From: Actinernus sp. WN-2022
Lineage: Eukaryota; Cnidaria; Anthozoa; Actiniaria; Actinernidae
Length of the DNA stretch: 64,000 nucleotides
Direction of reading: 5' to 3'
Assembly (NCBI GenBank): GCA_030867875.1
Contig: JAOWCC010000923.1
Span: 62,001 to 126,000, forward strand
Shown: piece after piece, positions 21,137-32,940 of the stretch
Numbering within the stretch: the stretch's first letter is position 1
How the letters are laid out: each line of letters begins with the position of its first letter
Program-made: the position numbers and the translations under genes
Notes under the pieces: model-generated
Seen by the model: the letters and a program-made list of their open reading frames with translations, nothing else
Databases searched by the model: none
Told to the model about the DNA's origin: nothing

Positions 21137-24128
21137 TTCCTGTGAAACTTTGCAATCATGCATGTTTGAAACATTTGCGGCGATTGTAGATTAACATAGC
21201 AATGGCTTTTGCTGCGAAACTTTGGAATTAAGTTTGTGAAAATTTTGCGGCGATTGTCGATTAACATCATAATGGCTTTTGCTGCGAAACTTTGCAATTA
21301 AGTTTGTGAAACTTTTGCGGCGATTGTCGATTAACATCATAATGGCTTTTGCTGCGAAACTTTGCAATTAAGTTTGTGAAACTTTTGCGGCGATTGTCGA
21401 TTAACATAACAATGGCTTTTGCTGCGAAACTTTGCAATTGAGTTTGTGAAACTTTTGCGGCGATTGTCGATTAACATCATAATGGCTTTTCCTGCGAAAC
21501 TTTGCAATTAAATTTGTGAAACTTTTGCGGCGATTGTCGATTAACATAACAATGGCTTTTGTGGTGAAACGTGGTAATTATGTTTGTGGAACTTTTGCGG
21601 CGATTGTCGATTAACATCATAATGGCTTTTGCTGCCAAACTTTGCAATTAAGTTTGTGAAACTTTTGCGGCGATTGTCGATTAACATAACAATGGCTTTT
21701 GCTGCGAAACTTTGCAATTGAGTTTGTGAAACTTTTGCGGCGATTGTCGATTAACATCACAATGGCTTTTCCTGCGAAACTTTGCAATTAAGTTTGTGAA
21801 ACTTTTGCGGCGATTGTCGATTAACATAACAATGGCTTTTCCTGCGAAACTTTGCAATTGAGTTTGTGAAACTTTTGCGGCGATTGTCGATTAACATCAT
21901 AATGGCTTTTCCTGCGAAACTTTGCAATTAAATTTGTGAAACTTTTGCGGCGATTGTCGATTAACATAACAATGGCTTTTGTGTTGAAACGTGGTAATTA
22001 TGTTTGTGGAACTTTTGCGGCGATTGTCGATTAACATCATAATGGCTTTTGCTGCGAAACTTTGCAATTAAGTTTGTGAAACTTTTGCGGCGATTGTCGA
22101 TTAACATAACAATGGCTTTTGCTGCGAAACTTTGCAATTAAGTTTGTGAAACTTTTGCGGCGATTGTCGATTAACATCATAATGGCTTTTGCTGCGAAAC
22201 TTTGCAATTAAGTTTGTGAAACTTTTGCGGCGATTGTCGATTAACATAACAATGGCTTTTGCTGCGAAACTTTGCAATTGAGTTTGTGAAACTTTTGCGG
22301 CGATTGTCGATTAACATCACAATGGCTTTTCCTGCGAAACTTTGCAATTAAGTTTGTGAAACTTTTGCGGCGATTGTCGATTAACATAACAATGGCTTTT
22401 CCTGCGAAACTTTGCAATTGAGTTTGTGAAACTTTTGCGGCGATTGTCGATTAACATCATAATGGCTTTTCCTGCGAAACTTTGCAATTAAATTTGTGAA
22501 ACTTTTGCGGCGATTGTCGATTAACATAACAATGGCTTTTGTGGTGAAACGTGGTAATTATGTTTGTGGAACTTTTGCGGCGATTGTCGATTAACATCAT
22601 AATGGCTTTTGCTGCGAAACTTTGCAATTAAGTTTGTGAAACTTTTGCGGCGATTGTCGATTAACATAACAATGGCTTTTGCTGCGAAACTTTGCAATTA
22701 AGTTTGTGAAACTTTTGCGGCGATTGTCGATTAACATCACAATGGCTTTTCCTGCGAAACTTTGCAATTAAGTTTGTGAAACTTTTGCGGCGATTGTCGA
22801 TTAACATCATAATGGCTTTTGCTGCGAAACTTTGCAATTAAGTTTGTGAAACTTTTGCGGCGATTGTCGATTAACATAACAATGGCTTTTGCTGCGAAAC
22901 TTTGCAATTGAGTTTGTGAAACTTTTGCGGCGATTGTCGATTAACATCATAATGGCTTTTGCTGCGAAACTTTGCAATTAAGTTTGTGAAACTTTTGCGG
23001 CGATTGTCGATTAACATCATAATGCATTGGCTTTTGCTGCGAAACTTTGCAATTAAGTTTGTGAAACTTTTGCGGCGATTGTCGATTAACATCATAATGG
23101 CTTTTGCTGCGAAACTTTGCAATTAAGTTTGTGAAACTTTTGCGGCGATTGTCGATTAACATCATAATGCATTGGCTTTTGCTGCGAAACTTTGCAATTA
23201 AGTTTGTGAAACTTTTGCGGCGATTGTCGATTAACATAACAATGGCTTTTGTGGCGAAAGGTGGTAATTATGTTTGTGAAACTTTGGCGGGAATTGTGGA
23301 TTAACATCATAATGGCTTTTGCTGCGAAACTTTGCAATTAAGTTTGTGAAACTTTTGCGGCGATTGTCGATTAACATCATAATGCATTGGCTTTTGCTGC
23401 GAAACTTTGCAATTAAGTTTGTGAAACTTTTGCGGCGATTGTCGATTAACATCATAATGGCTTTTGCTGCGAAACTTTGCAATTAAGTTTGTGAAACTTT
23501 TGCGGCGATTGTCGATTAACATCATAATGCATTGGCTTTTGCTGCGAAACTTTGCAATTAAGTTTGTGAAACTTTTGCGGCGATTGTCGATTAACATCAT
23601 AATGGCTTTTGCTGCGAAACTTTACAATTAAGTTTGTGAAACTTTTGCGCCGATTGTCGATTAACATCATAATGCATTGGCTTTTGCTGCGAAACTTTGC
23701 AATTAAGTTTGTGAAACTTTTGCGGCGATTGTCGATTAACATCATAATGCATTGGCTTTTGCTGCGAAACTTTGCAATTAAGTTTGTGAAACTTTTGCGG
23801 CGATTGTCGATTAACATAACAATGGCTTTTGTGGCGAAAGGTGGTAATTATGTTTGTGAAACTTTGGCGGGAATTGTGGATTAACATCATAATGGCTTTT
23901 GCTGCGAAACTTTGCAATTGAGTTTGTGAAACTTTTGCGGCGATTGTCGATTAACATAATAATGGCTTTTGTGGCGAAAGGTGGTAATTATGTTTGTTAA
24001 ACTTTTGCGGGGATTGTCTATTAACATAACAATGGCTTATGCTGCCAAACTTTACAATTCAGTTTGTGAAACTTTTTCTGCAATTGTTTATTAACATGAC
24101 AATGGCTTTTGCTGCAAAACTTTGCAAG
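21137..24128. repeat. 60-bp satellite array (about 49 units)
   Basis: The unit includes AATGGCTTTTGCTGCGAAAC, TTTGCAATTAAGTTTGTGAA and ACTTTTGCGGCGATTGTCGA. Variant classes recur: a GTGGTGAAACGTGG type about every 420-700 bp, CCTGCGAAAC and CATAAC/CATCAT endings, and a longer unit with inserted GCATT between 23020 and 23760. This is a higher-order pattern. Edges at 21137-21240 and 23990-24128 are degenerate. The open frames inside are artefacts. Confidence 0.95.
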
Positions 24129-24477
24129 TAAAATGCTGAATTACACTTTAATGTTTTTATTTTCAGATATTGTCCAGCTTGCTGTGACTTAATTAAAATT
24201 ATAGCAAAGATCAACGGCTCAGACAAGGGTGAGTTATGTAGAAGTATTGTGATACCAGATGATAAATTGTGAATATTGTGTTGTAAGGCTAACTTTTCGA
24301 GTAACATACTAGTATTATACTATAAATGGTGCAAAGGGTGTTATTATTTCATTTTATCATTTCGTAGTTTTGTTTAAATTTAATCAGATTGTTTCTTGTT
24401 ACCAGTTCATATAGAGTAACATTACTAAAAAGCTCATTAGTCAATAGAGCCTAAAACGAGTATTATGTTTAGCAGTC

Positions 24478-27400
24478 ATGGAACAACGACATGAACAAGC
24501 GGGCGTCGACAACAACATTTCCAGGTACCATTAGACGAATTCAATAATCTTTACTGTTATGTCCTCAATTAATCAATTTCATGTGCTTGATTGCATAGCC
24601 TTTATTTTATGTTGAGGGCAACATATAATGCCAGTGTAAACTGTTGCATGTTACTTTCGTTAAATAAAGTTGTTGCTGTTATTGTAAAAAAGGAATATGA
24701 TGTTATTTTGGCGTTTTCGGATTTATTCCTACGAAAAGTCTTAGTAATTTGTGTGTAATATATATTCCCCTTTTTTACTTAGTTGTTCAGAAAGGAAAGA
24801 CGAGAAATTTCCCCATAACTTTACGGTAAATGAACTCTGTGCTTATAACATTGTAACTTTATGTGTAATTCACCTCAATATGTTTTTAGTTTTGAAATAT
24901 ATGAATGAAATTGGAAAGGTTATTCGGCCATTACCTTTTCTTACGATCCGATGTTTTCAATCCGATATGTTATGTACTACAGATCTAATTATTTACTGTC
25001 AACTTTTAAGAGCTGAAACCTGGATAATATACTTCAATAATACTAAATTGTGTTAACAGAAAATTACCAAGAAAAACATAATCTCATTTATACCAGATTG
25101 CAAGGATACACCATGAGATAGAAACGTCATGTTATATACTGTCTTATTTGTGGTTTTCTTTTATATCACTAACTTTAGGTCTTGGATGTGGAGAGTTGGT
25201 TAAAAGAATGTACTACTGATGTGGAAAGCGAAGGTACCATAGTCGAAAAAGAATCGTTGTGGCAAAGTTTTGCCGCTTTCCTAAATACTCAAGAAGAGGT
25301 AGGAAAAAGCAATTTTTTTTCGTATCTAGGTATTGCGCTCTCGAATGTAGGCTATAACAAAGTAGTGGCAATTTCCAAAAAACGGCGTCGTATAGGATAC
25401 AAGGGGTTAGCTCTAAATACAAGAATGCAAGATCACTCCGAATTATTCAATCCTCCGAAGAAAAAAGTAAAAACTGGCATTTACGCAAAAATGCTTCAGG
25501 AATGGATGGTGAAGCACTACTGCGAAGGAGGGGAAAGCGATATAATTTCTAAGCAGGATGTATGGTTGCATTTTCGTAGCGAAAGTGGAATTCAAGAAGA
25601 TGAAAGGCCAGTTTTTTTCTCAGTTCTTGGCAATAGTGTTTTTAGTCAACCTCCCTTTTCAAAAGTCAAACGGCTTTCGGAACGGGGTGCCCAGCGAGGA
25701 AAACATTCTGCTTTCCAATATCTTCAACTGAAGTCAAAAGCCTTGGGACCTAGATTGAGTAAGGAGTCATTCCTGATTGCCGAGAGCAAGAATCAAGAAG
25801 AAGAAGACGCTCAGGCCCAGACTGGTGAAAATATTGCGAATGAATGTGAAGAAGACTTGTTAGATACAGGTAAAGATATAAATACAGGTAGCGATGACGT
25901 CGGAGGCGAGACGGGTAATAATGCATACAACATCGGTGACTCTCAAATCACAAAACCTGACGAGAGGTATAATCAACCGGAAACCATTTCACAATGTTCT
26001 CCCATCATAGAAATATCCAAAATTAATTCTGAAGAAGAAGAAGAAGAAGAAGATGATGAAGAAGAAAATGAAAAGGAAGATGATGAAGATGATGAAGATA
26101 CCCACGACCAGCCTGATGAGAATGTAGGAGATGAATTGGAAAAGGACTCGTCAATGGATTCTGATTCAGGTAATAATATAGAAAGCGACGGAGATTATTT
26201 GGGAAGCAAGACGGGTCACAATACCTACGTATACAGCACTGGTGATCCAAGTGATATATCGAGTGATGATGATGATGTATTGTGTTCAACAGATACCGAA
26301 TCAGGTGTCATCTATCAAAAGCACCATAAACATCTAAATCGACTACTTCCCTCTCATCTTCCTGGAAGGCCCGCAACTTTCCAAGCATTCCTTAAAGCTG
26401 TTTTCCAAGAGCCGCCAAACTTCGACGAGGAAAGACAGAGTATTTATCACTCTTCTGCAGCCACAACTGTCTACAAAGATGCCCGTATAAGAGCATTTAT
26501 CGCTGCCTCTTTTCCTCCTATTCGAGTCGGGAGCTTTGCCGGTCAATGTATCGAAATAACATTTCAAGGTGACACCTTCCCCCAATTCACTCAAATTGGA
26601 AATGGCAAATTTCTATGTTCAATTTGTATCCCATATTTGAAGTGGGCTATTTTGAACAGCCATGCGCATTCTTCCGCAAGATCAAAAAAGGCATCTACTG
26701 ATGCAATCCTCGCAGACACGGCGAAACTGGAGTTCTCAGGCATGGTGCAAGTTCACGATCACAGTGTATCACGGTGTCACAAAGAAGCATTACATTTCTG
26801 GAGCAAGGAAAAGGTTAAAGTAGCGACTGTTAGTTCTCTAGTTAGCAAAGGTAGTGAAAAGAAGGAGAAGCCCATTTTTGAGTACTTTAAGGCATCCGAT
26901 CATTTAAACTAGTAACGACCTCCGTTTCTCAACAGCAAACGTATACGAAACAAAACGTAAAGTGCTGTTACCTTTGGGATTCGGAGGTCGTTAAAGAATT
27001 TTCTAGTGATTCTCAAATTAGAAGAACAACCCCAGCGAGCCTCTTTAAACAGCGTGTCGAGAATGGAGAATTGAAGTGTCGTCCACGTGACCCTGGCCAT
27101 GAAAAATGCTCTTCTTACAAAGTTTGGAAAGAAATACATAAGATTGAGGCGGCTGATCTTAATGCAGAATCGAATTCAAGATGCAAATCTGTATATATTC
27201 CTGTTTGTCAGAAGATAGTGATCAACGGAAAAGCGGTGCAAATAAGAGGAGGAATAAAGACCCTTGATCCACCCTGTAACGGGGAAGCTCTGTCACACGG
27301 AGAGCATCCTTATACTTGTGACAACTGTTACGGTCAATTGCGGGAATTAAAGAACACCATGCGACATAGGAAGTCTGGCAGTTTAGATGGGAAACCCAAC

Positions 27401-30400
27401 AGACTGGGATTAAAAGGTTTTAATAAGCGATATGCGAGGAAAGGGGAAATGATTAATGCTCTGGAAGTAGAAACACAGCGAAGGAAATTGGCAGAGTCGA
27501 AAGTAAAGCAGGTGGTACGGACAACATTGACCTCGAAAGATTGGGAAGAAAGTCTCCATCAAGCATGCCTGAATGGAGAAGACCAAATGCTTGTAATTAA
27601 CCTTGTTCGCTTGATGAAAATGGGAATTTCAGTAAGTAATCCAATGCAGATGCTGGTTTTAAAGAATTTAACGTCAAAACTACAGAAAGGAAACAATCAC
27701 CATTACGTAGAACTGGTAAAAGACGTTAGTGGGCTCTTCAAAAATGAACTAGGTCCAACTAATTACGCTCTTTTAGCAGATATTTTTGGACTGGCTAAAG
27801 AAACGACGGCAGCCAGCCATTCTTCTCAGTCAAAGTTGTATCCTGGTTTGAACAATGATGTTATAGATTTGGCAGCAAGTAAGTTCAAGGGGCTTCCCAT
27901 GAATGAAGCTAGTGATGGTGCTCGCTGTCTAAGGTACCTTCATCCACGAAAGTCACTTGACGGCGACGTTGTATTAGTAGGATCCGCATGGAAACCCGAT
28001 GTAGACACTTGGAAGGAGGAGGAAATAAAAGTACCTAAGAAAGACGCGGCAAAAGGAGATATGGACGACTTTGCAGCGTTAAAAAGGCTGGTAGAACAAC
28101 TTATTAAAGATGGTCGGTTGGCAAAGAATGTTTCTATACATAACTTGGTTTCCCTGGCAGCACTCGACAAACCTACAGTTATTAACTGCATGTGGCCGCC
28201 TTTAGATAAAGGATATAAAGCCGTCCATCTCTTGAAGTACTGGGAGGCTCTCAGAAAAGCCTGTTATTACGAAGACTCGGGAGCCGTTCGCAAGACACCT
28301 TTGAATTTGATTGGTTATTCGACCGATTCAGCAGGTTTCTCCTTGTCGGCTGCCCTGCATCTTATGACACCTACGCCTGAAGAAATCAAGGAAGGAGTTA
28401 TTTATCTTGGACTTGGACTCGATGAAGAGCGTTTTTTATCTCCTTACTACTGGTTTCTCCCAGCAATAGCCTACTTAGATTACGACCACGAGCAAAGACT
28501 GTTCCTTAAAAATCTCAAGTACGAGACTCGAGAGTTGACCATGTGGGAAGATAATGGGAAGGCAACAAGGCTCGCAACTATCCAGCACCTTAAAAATCTG
28601 AAACATCGTTGTCAAGTGTTGGGCTTGGATTGCGGATTCAGTAGTACCGATTTGCTCTTAATATACTTTTGTGATCAGAACTCTGACGCTTGTGAAAAGC
28701 TTTTTACTCTACGTATTGCAGATCTTCTAGACAAACACGTTCCGGGATCACAAGCTACAAGTTTGTATATAAGAGCTGTTTACCATTTGATTCACCCCTT
28801 CCGAGTTCCAGATTTTGGTACACCAGAGGAGGTACAGAAATCGGTGTCATGTGGAATTCACATATTAAGATTGTGGAAGAAGGTATTAGAGCTAAAGAAA
28901 GTACGTCTTCATTCGCAGTCAGGAGCAAAGAGTGATCCATCAAAGCGCGGCCACTTTCTTACGTATGGCTGTTACAATACGGCAGAAGTGCTATTTGCAG
29001 CTGCTACCATTCATCAGTTGGCGATGTTCTTGCATTTTAAAGACCTTGGACCCCAATGGGCATCTCCATTTAACTCTGGTACCAAAAGCACCGAGCGAAT
29101 AATTGGGGAAATGCAAGGGAAAACTAATGAGCTACAATCCCTCGATGCGCAGCCCACGTTTGGAGACATGCTTGATAGAAGCACAAAAGTGCAATTTAAC
29201 ATCAATGCTAAACAGCGACTCGCTACAGCTGGTGCAAATGTAAAATCTTCTAACAAAAGGAAAACCCTTGCCTTTACCTTCAAGCAAAATAATGGTCAAG
29301 AGGGCTACACATACCCAGAGGAATACTGCGATTTTAAAGCTGCGCAGGTTCAAGCTCACAAAGAAGGAATCAAGGAAGCGCAAGTCCTTTTCTCAAAGTA
29401 TATGCCATCAAAATGCGTAGATCTTCTAAAGGAGACTCGCAGCTGGGAAAAGCCGTTTGTTTACAAGAAACCAGAGGGTTGCACTGTAGTTGACAAGGCT
29501 CCTAATCCAGGATACAATAAGCTTGGAAATACATTTGCAATTATCGATCAAGAAGTAGAATCACAGTGCAACAACGAAATCGAAGAAGACAACACAAACA
29601 TCTGTACAAAAGAAAACCTAGATGAAAATGAGGGGCCACCGGTTGAATTTGAAGAAGACGATTCAACACTAAATGACAGCGGTGGTAGAAAATGGAAGCT
29701 TAGCAAATATGTTGATGGCAAGCTGACCTACATCCACATTAAGCAGGCAATAAAAATACTCTTACCCCGCGAATACATCTCTCGTTGTCGCCAGAAGAGG
29801 CATTGGGCATCACAATATCTTCCAGGAAAGGAGCCCTTAAATCCGAAACACGACATCTTTAAGTATTGCAATGTTGCTCTGAAGGTAACTCGAAACAACA
29901 TAAAGAGATACGACATCGGACGAGTTGAGGCAATTGAATCTTCAACGGACAGCTCAGAAGTTATCAGCTTTGAGAAGAAAGGTCAGATGTCGGTTCGAGT
30001 TCGTTGTTCTTTGTATGCTGAAAACGACAACGGTATTTATTTTGTTACAGAGGATGTGTGTCTTACTAAGTGGAAGCCGTCCTCAGCTATCATCTGTGCA
30101 GTTGATCTACAACCTACAGCAGAGAGTCCTGGAAAGTATACACTTCATCCTGAATCTCAAGCTCGTCTGCAAAAACTAGGATTCTTGTCCAATGGCTGGG
30201 ATGCAGGAAACGATAGCGATCTTGCCACACCTACCGAGGAAATAAATGCTCCTGAAGACGCCACTGGAAACGACGAAGAATTTTATGAAATAGAAGAAGT
30301 GTTGAGTAGACGTCTCTCGAAAGATACGCTCTCTTATGAGTACAAAGTCAGATTCAAGGGGTATGGCCCAGAAGATGATATGTGGTTACCGTCTTCTTTC

Positions 30401-32734
30401 TTCAACAGGCCCTTACAATTCGAGTCAACTTCTAAGTTTGGTAGAAAAAGGAAACATACACTGGATCCCGAAATCGAAGAAGAAATCCATACAAGAAGAA
30501 AACGGCGTAAAATGTCTTCTGACGGAAAGCCGACAAGAGCAACATCTGCCTCCAAAGTGTCAAAGAAAGTTACCAAGAACAGTGGAAAAGCATTGCGTTC
30601 ATCGCCGAAGAAGCTTACCAAACAAGGAGAGACACATAATACAAAATTAGATGATGATGCTACGGTGCCAAAGAAAAGAAACCCAATTCCTGATGCGAGT
30701 GATGATAGCTTGAATGATACCGAATCAGAAAAGGTCACAAGGCAAGGCAAAACAAGACCAATACCTGCGAGAGTTTCGAAGTCTAGCAAGGATAAGAGAA
30801 AAGTTTTTCGTTCGTCACTGAAGAAGCTCGCAAAACCAGGTCCTGATGCCAGTAATGAAAAATGTAATGAGATCGAATCAGAAAAGGTCACAAGGCAAGA
30901 CAAAACAAGGCCAACACGTGCGACACTTTCGAAGACTAACAAGGATAAGGGAAAAGCTTTTCGTTCGTTACTGAAGAAGCTCGCAAAACCAGGTCCTGAT
31001 GCCAGTAATGAAAAATGTAATGAGATCGAATCAGAAAAGGTCACAAGGCAAGAAAAAACAAGGCTAACACGTGCGACACTTTCGAAGACTAACAAGGATA
31101 AGGGAAAAGCTTTTCGTTCGTCACTGAAGAAGCTCGCAAAACCAGGTCCTGATGCCAGTAATGAAAAATGTAATGAGATCGAATCAGATAAGGTCACAAG
31201 GCAAGACAAAACAAGGACAACACGTGCGACACTTTCGAAGACTAACAAGGATAAGGGAAAAGCTTTTCGTTCGTCACTGAAGAAGCACGCAAAACCAGGT
31301 CCTGATGCGAGTAATGAAAGATGTAATGAGATCGAATCAGAGAGGGTCACAAGGCAAGACAAAACAAGGCCACCATGTGCGAGACTTTCGAAGACTAACA
31401 AGGCCAAGGGAAAAGATTTTCGTTCGTCACTGAAGACGCTCGCAAAACAAGGAGAGATCCAGAGTAAGAAATTAGATGATGACTTTCCTAAGTCAAAGAA
31501 AAGAAAGCCAGTTACCGATGCGAGTGATGAGAGCTATAATGAGGTAGAATCGGAAAAGGACACAAGGCAAGAAAAACACGCAAATGCAACAACGAGTGCT
31601 AACGTTGTAGGAAATACCGCACCTTTAACTAAAGTTGTAAATGTGGATGACCTTTCCTCTGATGAAGAAGATGAAAAAGAGATGGGGATCCTGTGTGACG
31701 TAGTGCGTCGGGATGATAACTTTCGCTATCCAAGACGGACGCTTGGCTTCGCAGTATTCCCTGAGGTTGATCCAACACTCGGAAAGTATGAGTGGTGTAA
31801 CGTTGATGGAATGAAGATAACAGACCCACTTGAAGTAAACATGCTGCCACCATATTCTGTAATCGAAAAGGTAGCTGGGGCTTACAGAAAAATTACAAGT
31901 CCAGATAAAGTTGTTCATTTTCATTCCTACGGAAACTTTGATAGAAAGGGCATCAGGGTATTGGAAAGGTTTCATCGACTAAGAAAACTGCGAGAAGAAG
32001 TCCTTTTTGAAGTAAAATGGCTGAGATATGCCTTTAGGGAGAAGGAAAAGACGGTTAAAGATGAGGTGACTCGCGCCCTGTTAGACAGATTCAACGTAGA
32101 AGGTAGCTACCTGGTATCCTATAACAATTATCGAATAACTTCCCAAGAATTATCATTTTTGTGTGGTGAAAGATATATATCTGATGAAATTATAAATCTG
32201 TTAATACAAAGCTACTGTGACCGTGCAAATGAGAAGCATCACTTCTGTCATACTATCCTTTTACCGTCCTTTCTTTCTGTTGGTGAAGTTTCAAGAGACT
32301 TGGTAGAGAACACATGCGACGCTGGAGATATGAAGAGGGTAAATTTCCTATTTTTGCCTGTTCACATGTTCGAATGCCACTGGGGCCTGGCGATATTTTC
32401 CGTAATGCAGCAAAAAGTGTTTTTTGACGACGGATACCATTGCACAGTTTCAAACGATCTTCAGGGCAGAATTACGACAATCCTCTCCATTATTCACGAA
32501 CACACCGAGCTGATTAAATTCCAACCATCTACATGGGAAGAAATTGAAAGATTCAAAGTCCCAATGCCTGATCAACCACGAAAATCCGGAAATGGTTCCG
32601 GTAGTTGTGGGATGGGAGTTATATGTGCATCACGCGATATTTGCAATGGAAAGAAAGACTCTTTTACTTGGACTTATGAAGAGGCGCCACAGTTACGTGC
32701 AGAATTAATGGTTGAATTAATCAATCTTCGTTGA
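24478..32734 (+). CDS. Transposase-chromodomain-Ulp1 protease gene (candidate large DNA transposon or domesticated derivative)
   Basis: Proposed exons: 24478-24524, 24783-24825, 25179-26911 and 27007-32734. Phases 2, 0 and 2 agree at each junction; the sum is 7551 nt, or 2516 aa. The ATG at 24478 has context GTCATGG. Without the last splice the protein stops at 26912. Order of parts: two winged-helix-like repeats, an acidic linker, a BED-like zinc finger, a zinc-rich region, a candidate DDE core, a chromodomain, basic 51-residue repeats and a Ulp1-like protease. Transposase plus chromodomain plus Ulp1 fits a self-mobile element whose products read chromatin and may process SUMO. Frames this long without breaks suggest recent activity or selection. 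No terminal inverted repeats or target duplication were found. Confidence 0.7.
25179..26912 (+). CDS. First long exon: winged-helix-like pair, acidic linker, BED-like zinc finger
   Basis: Residues are counted from the codon at 25182. About 26-78 and 102-183 each have an aromatic/basic pattern (FF-x-x-LG, then K-R-R and Y-x-x-L) that resembles RFX-type winged helices, a structural guess. A Glu/Asp run covers 283-312. CSIC near 479 and HDHSVSRCHKEAL near 523-535 give a C2H2 arrangement like BED/TTF fingers. The end reads KEKPIFEYFKAS, similar to a PCNA-binding box but with Glu in place of the first Gln. The frame opens directly behind an acceptor (ACTTTAG at 25178) and no ATG starts it, so it needs an upstream exon. 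Confidence 0.7.
   Translation, partial: VLDVESWLKECTTDVESEGTIVEKESLWQSFAAFLNTQEEVGKSNFFSYLGIALSNVGYNKVVAISKKRRRIGYKGLALNTRMQDHSELFNPPKKKVKTGIYAKMLQEWMVKHYCEGGESDIISKQDVWLHFRSESGIQEDERPVFFSVLGNSVFSQPPFSKVKRLSERGAQRGKHSAFQYLQLKSKALGPRLSKESFLIAESKNQEEEDAQAQTGENIANECEEDLLDTGKDINTGSDDVGGETGNNAYNIGDSQITKPDERYNQPETISQCSPIIEISKINSEEEEEEEDDEEENEKEDDEDDEDTHDQPDENVGDELEKDSSMDSDSGNNIESDGDYLGSKTGHNTYVYSTGDPSDISSDDDDVLCSTDTESGVIYQKHHKHLNRLLPSHLPGRPATFQAFLKAVFQEPPNFDEERQSIYHSSAATTVYKDARIRAFIAASFPPIRVGSFAGQCIEITFQGDTFPQFTQIGNGKFLCSICIPYLKWAILNSHAHSSARSKKASTDAILADTAKLEFSGMVQVHDHSVSRCHKEALHFWSKEKVKVATVSSLVSKGSEKKEKPIFEYFKASDHLN
26912..27006 (+). other. Candidate 95-nt intron containing a hairpin and the stop codon of the first frame
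   Basis: The donor reads AACTA|GTAACG and the acceptor TTTTCTAG|TGATTC. TAACGACCTCCG at 26913-26924 is perfectly complementary to CGGAGGTCGTTA at 26982-26993, and AACAGCA pairs with TGCTGTT inside. The TAG stop of the first frame spans the donor. Splicing would fuse both frames in phase; retention would give the short protein. The segment is also open in the second frame (31 codons), so an alternative acceptor at 26935 (TTCTCAACAG) is possible. Confidence 0.45.
27007..32734 (+). CDS. Second long exon: zinc-rich N-part, DDE-like core, chromodomain, Ulp1-like protease
   Basis: Residues are counted from the codon at 27071. Zinc-ligand-like groups: CRPRDPGHEKC (3-13) and CDNC near 84. Candidate DDE core: D419 in STDSAG, D470/D472-H473 in DYDHEQRLFLKNLK, E675 in STERIIGEMQGK. 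This layout, with D-x-x-H before a helix, recalls hAT/P/KDZ transposases. Chromodomain at about 1069-1122 (EEVLSRR...YKVRFKGYGPEDDMWLP). Basic 51-residue repeats at about 1207-1460. C-terminal C48-like protease: H1770 with W1771, D1786, Q1835, C1846 in GSGSCGMGV. All four catalytic positions are intact. No ATG is needed if spliced; the first in-frame ATG lies downstream. Confidence 0.75.
30690..31450 (+). repeat. In-frame 153-bp repeat coding a 51-residue basic unit
   Basis: CTCGCAAAACCAGG recurs at 30827, 30980 and 31133, with a CACGC variant at 31286, a constant step of 153 bp. Each unit encodes KPGPDASNE, CNEIES, a VTRQ-x-KTR and a SKTNKDKGKAFRS segment. The units are rich in Lys/Arg/Ser and presumably disordered. 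The period is a multiple of three, so length changes keep the frame. A 357-codon frame on the opposite strand is the mirror of this repeat. Confidence 0.9.
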
Positions 32735-32940
32735 ATAACATTAATCACATTACTTCTAACTTCAATTTAACTGTTCCTAATTTGCCAACTTACACATTCA
32801 GTAACAACTGTTACCGGCTGGAATTGAACCGTTACTTTGGCGTCTTCCTGCTTATTCTCAAGCTAAAATGGCAGCCAGTGTTTCGTGGCATTTGCTTCAT
32901 TTTGCATTGCCCTCATCACGTGTGAATCGATCACCACAAT
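32735..32940 (+). other. Short 3' flank between gene and satellite
   Basis: About 200 bases between the stop codon and the satellite. No clear terminal inverted repeat and no AATAAA signal were seen, although the AT-rich stretch after the stop could hold a variant polyadenylation signal. Confidence 0.35.

Noticed and set aside
21137..24128. Regular repeats resembling a CRISPR array
   Set aside because: The units are contiguous without unique spacers and the surrounding genes are eukaryotic; it is a satellite.
30334..31407. 357-codon minus-strand frame
   Set aside because: Mirror of the 51-residue basic repeat and chromodomain region of the plus-strand gene; composition is leucine/serine-rich as expected of an antisense shadow.
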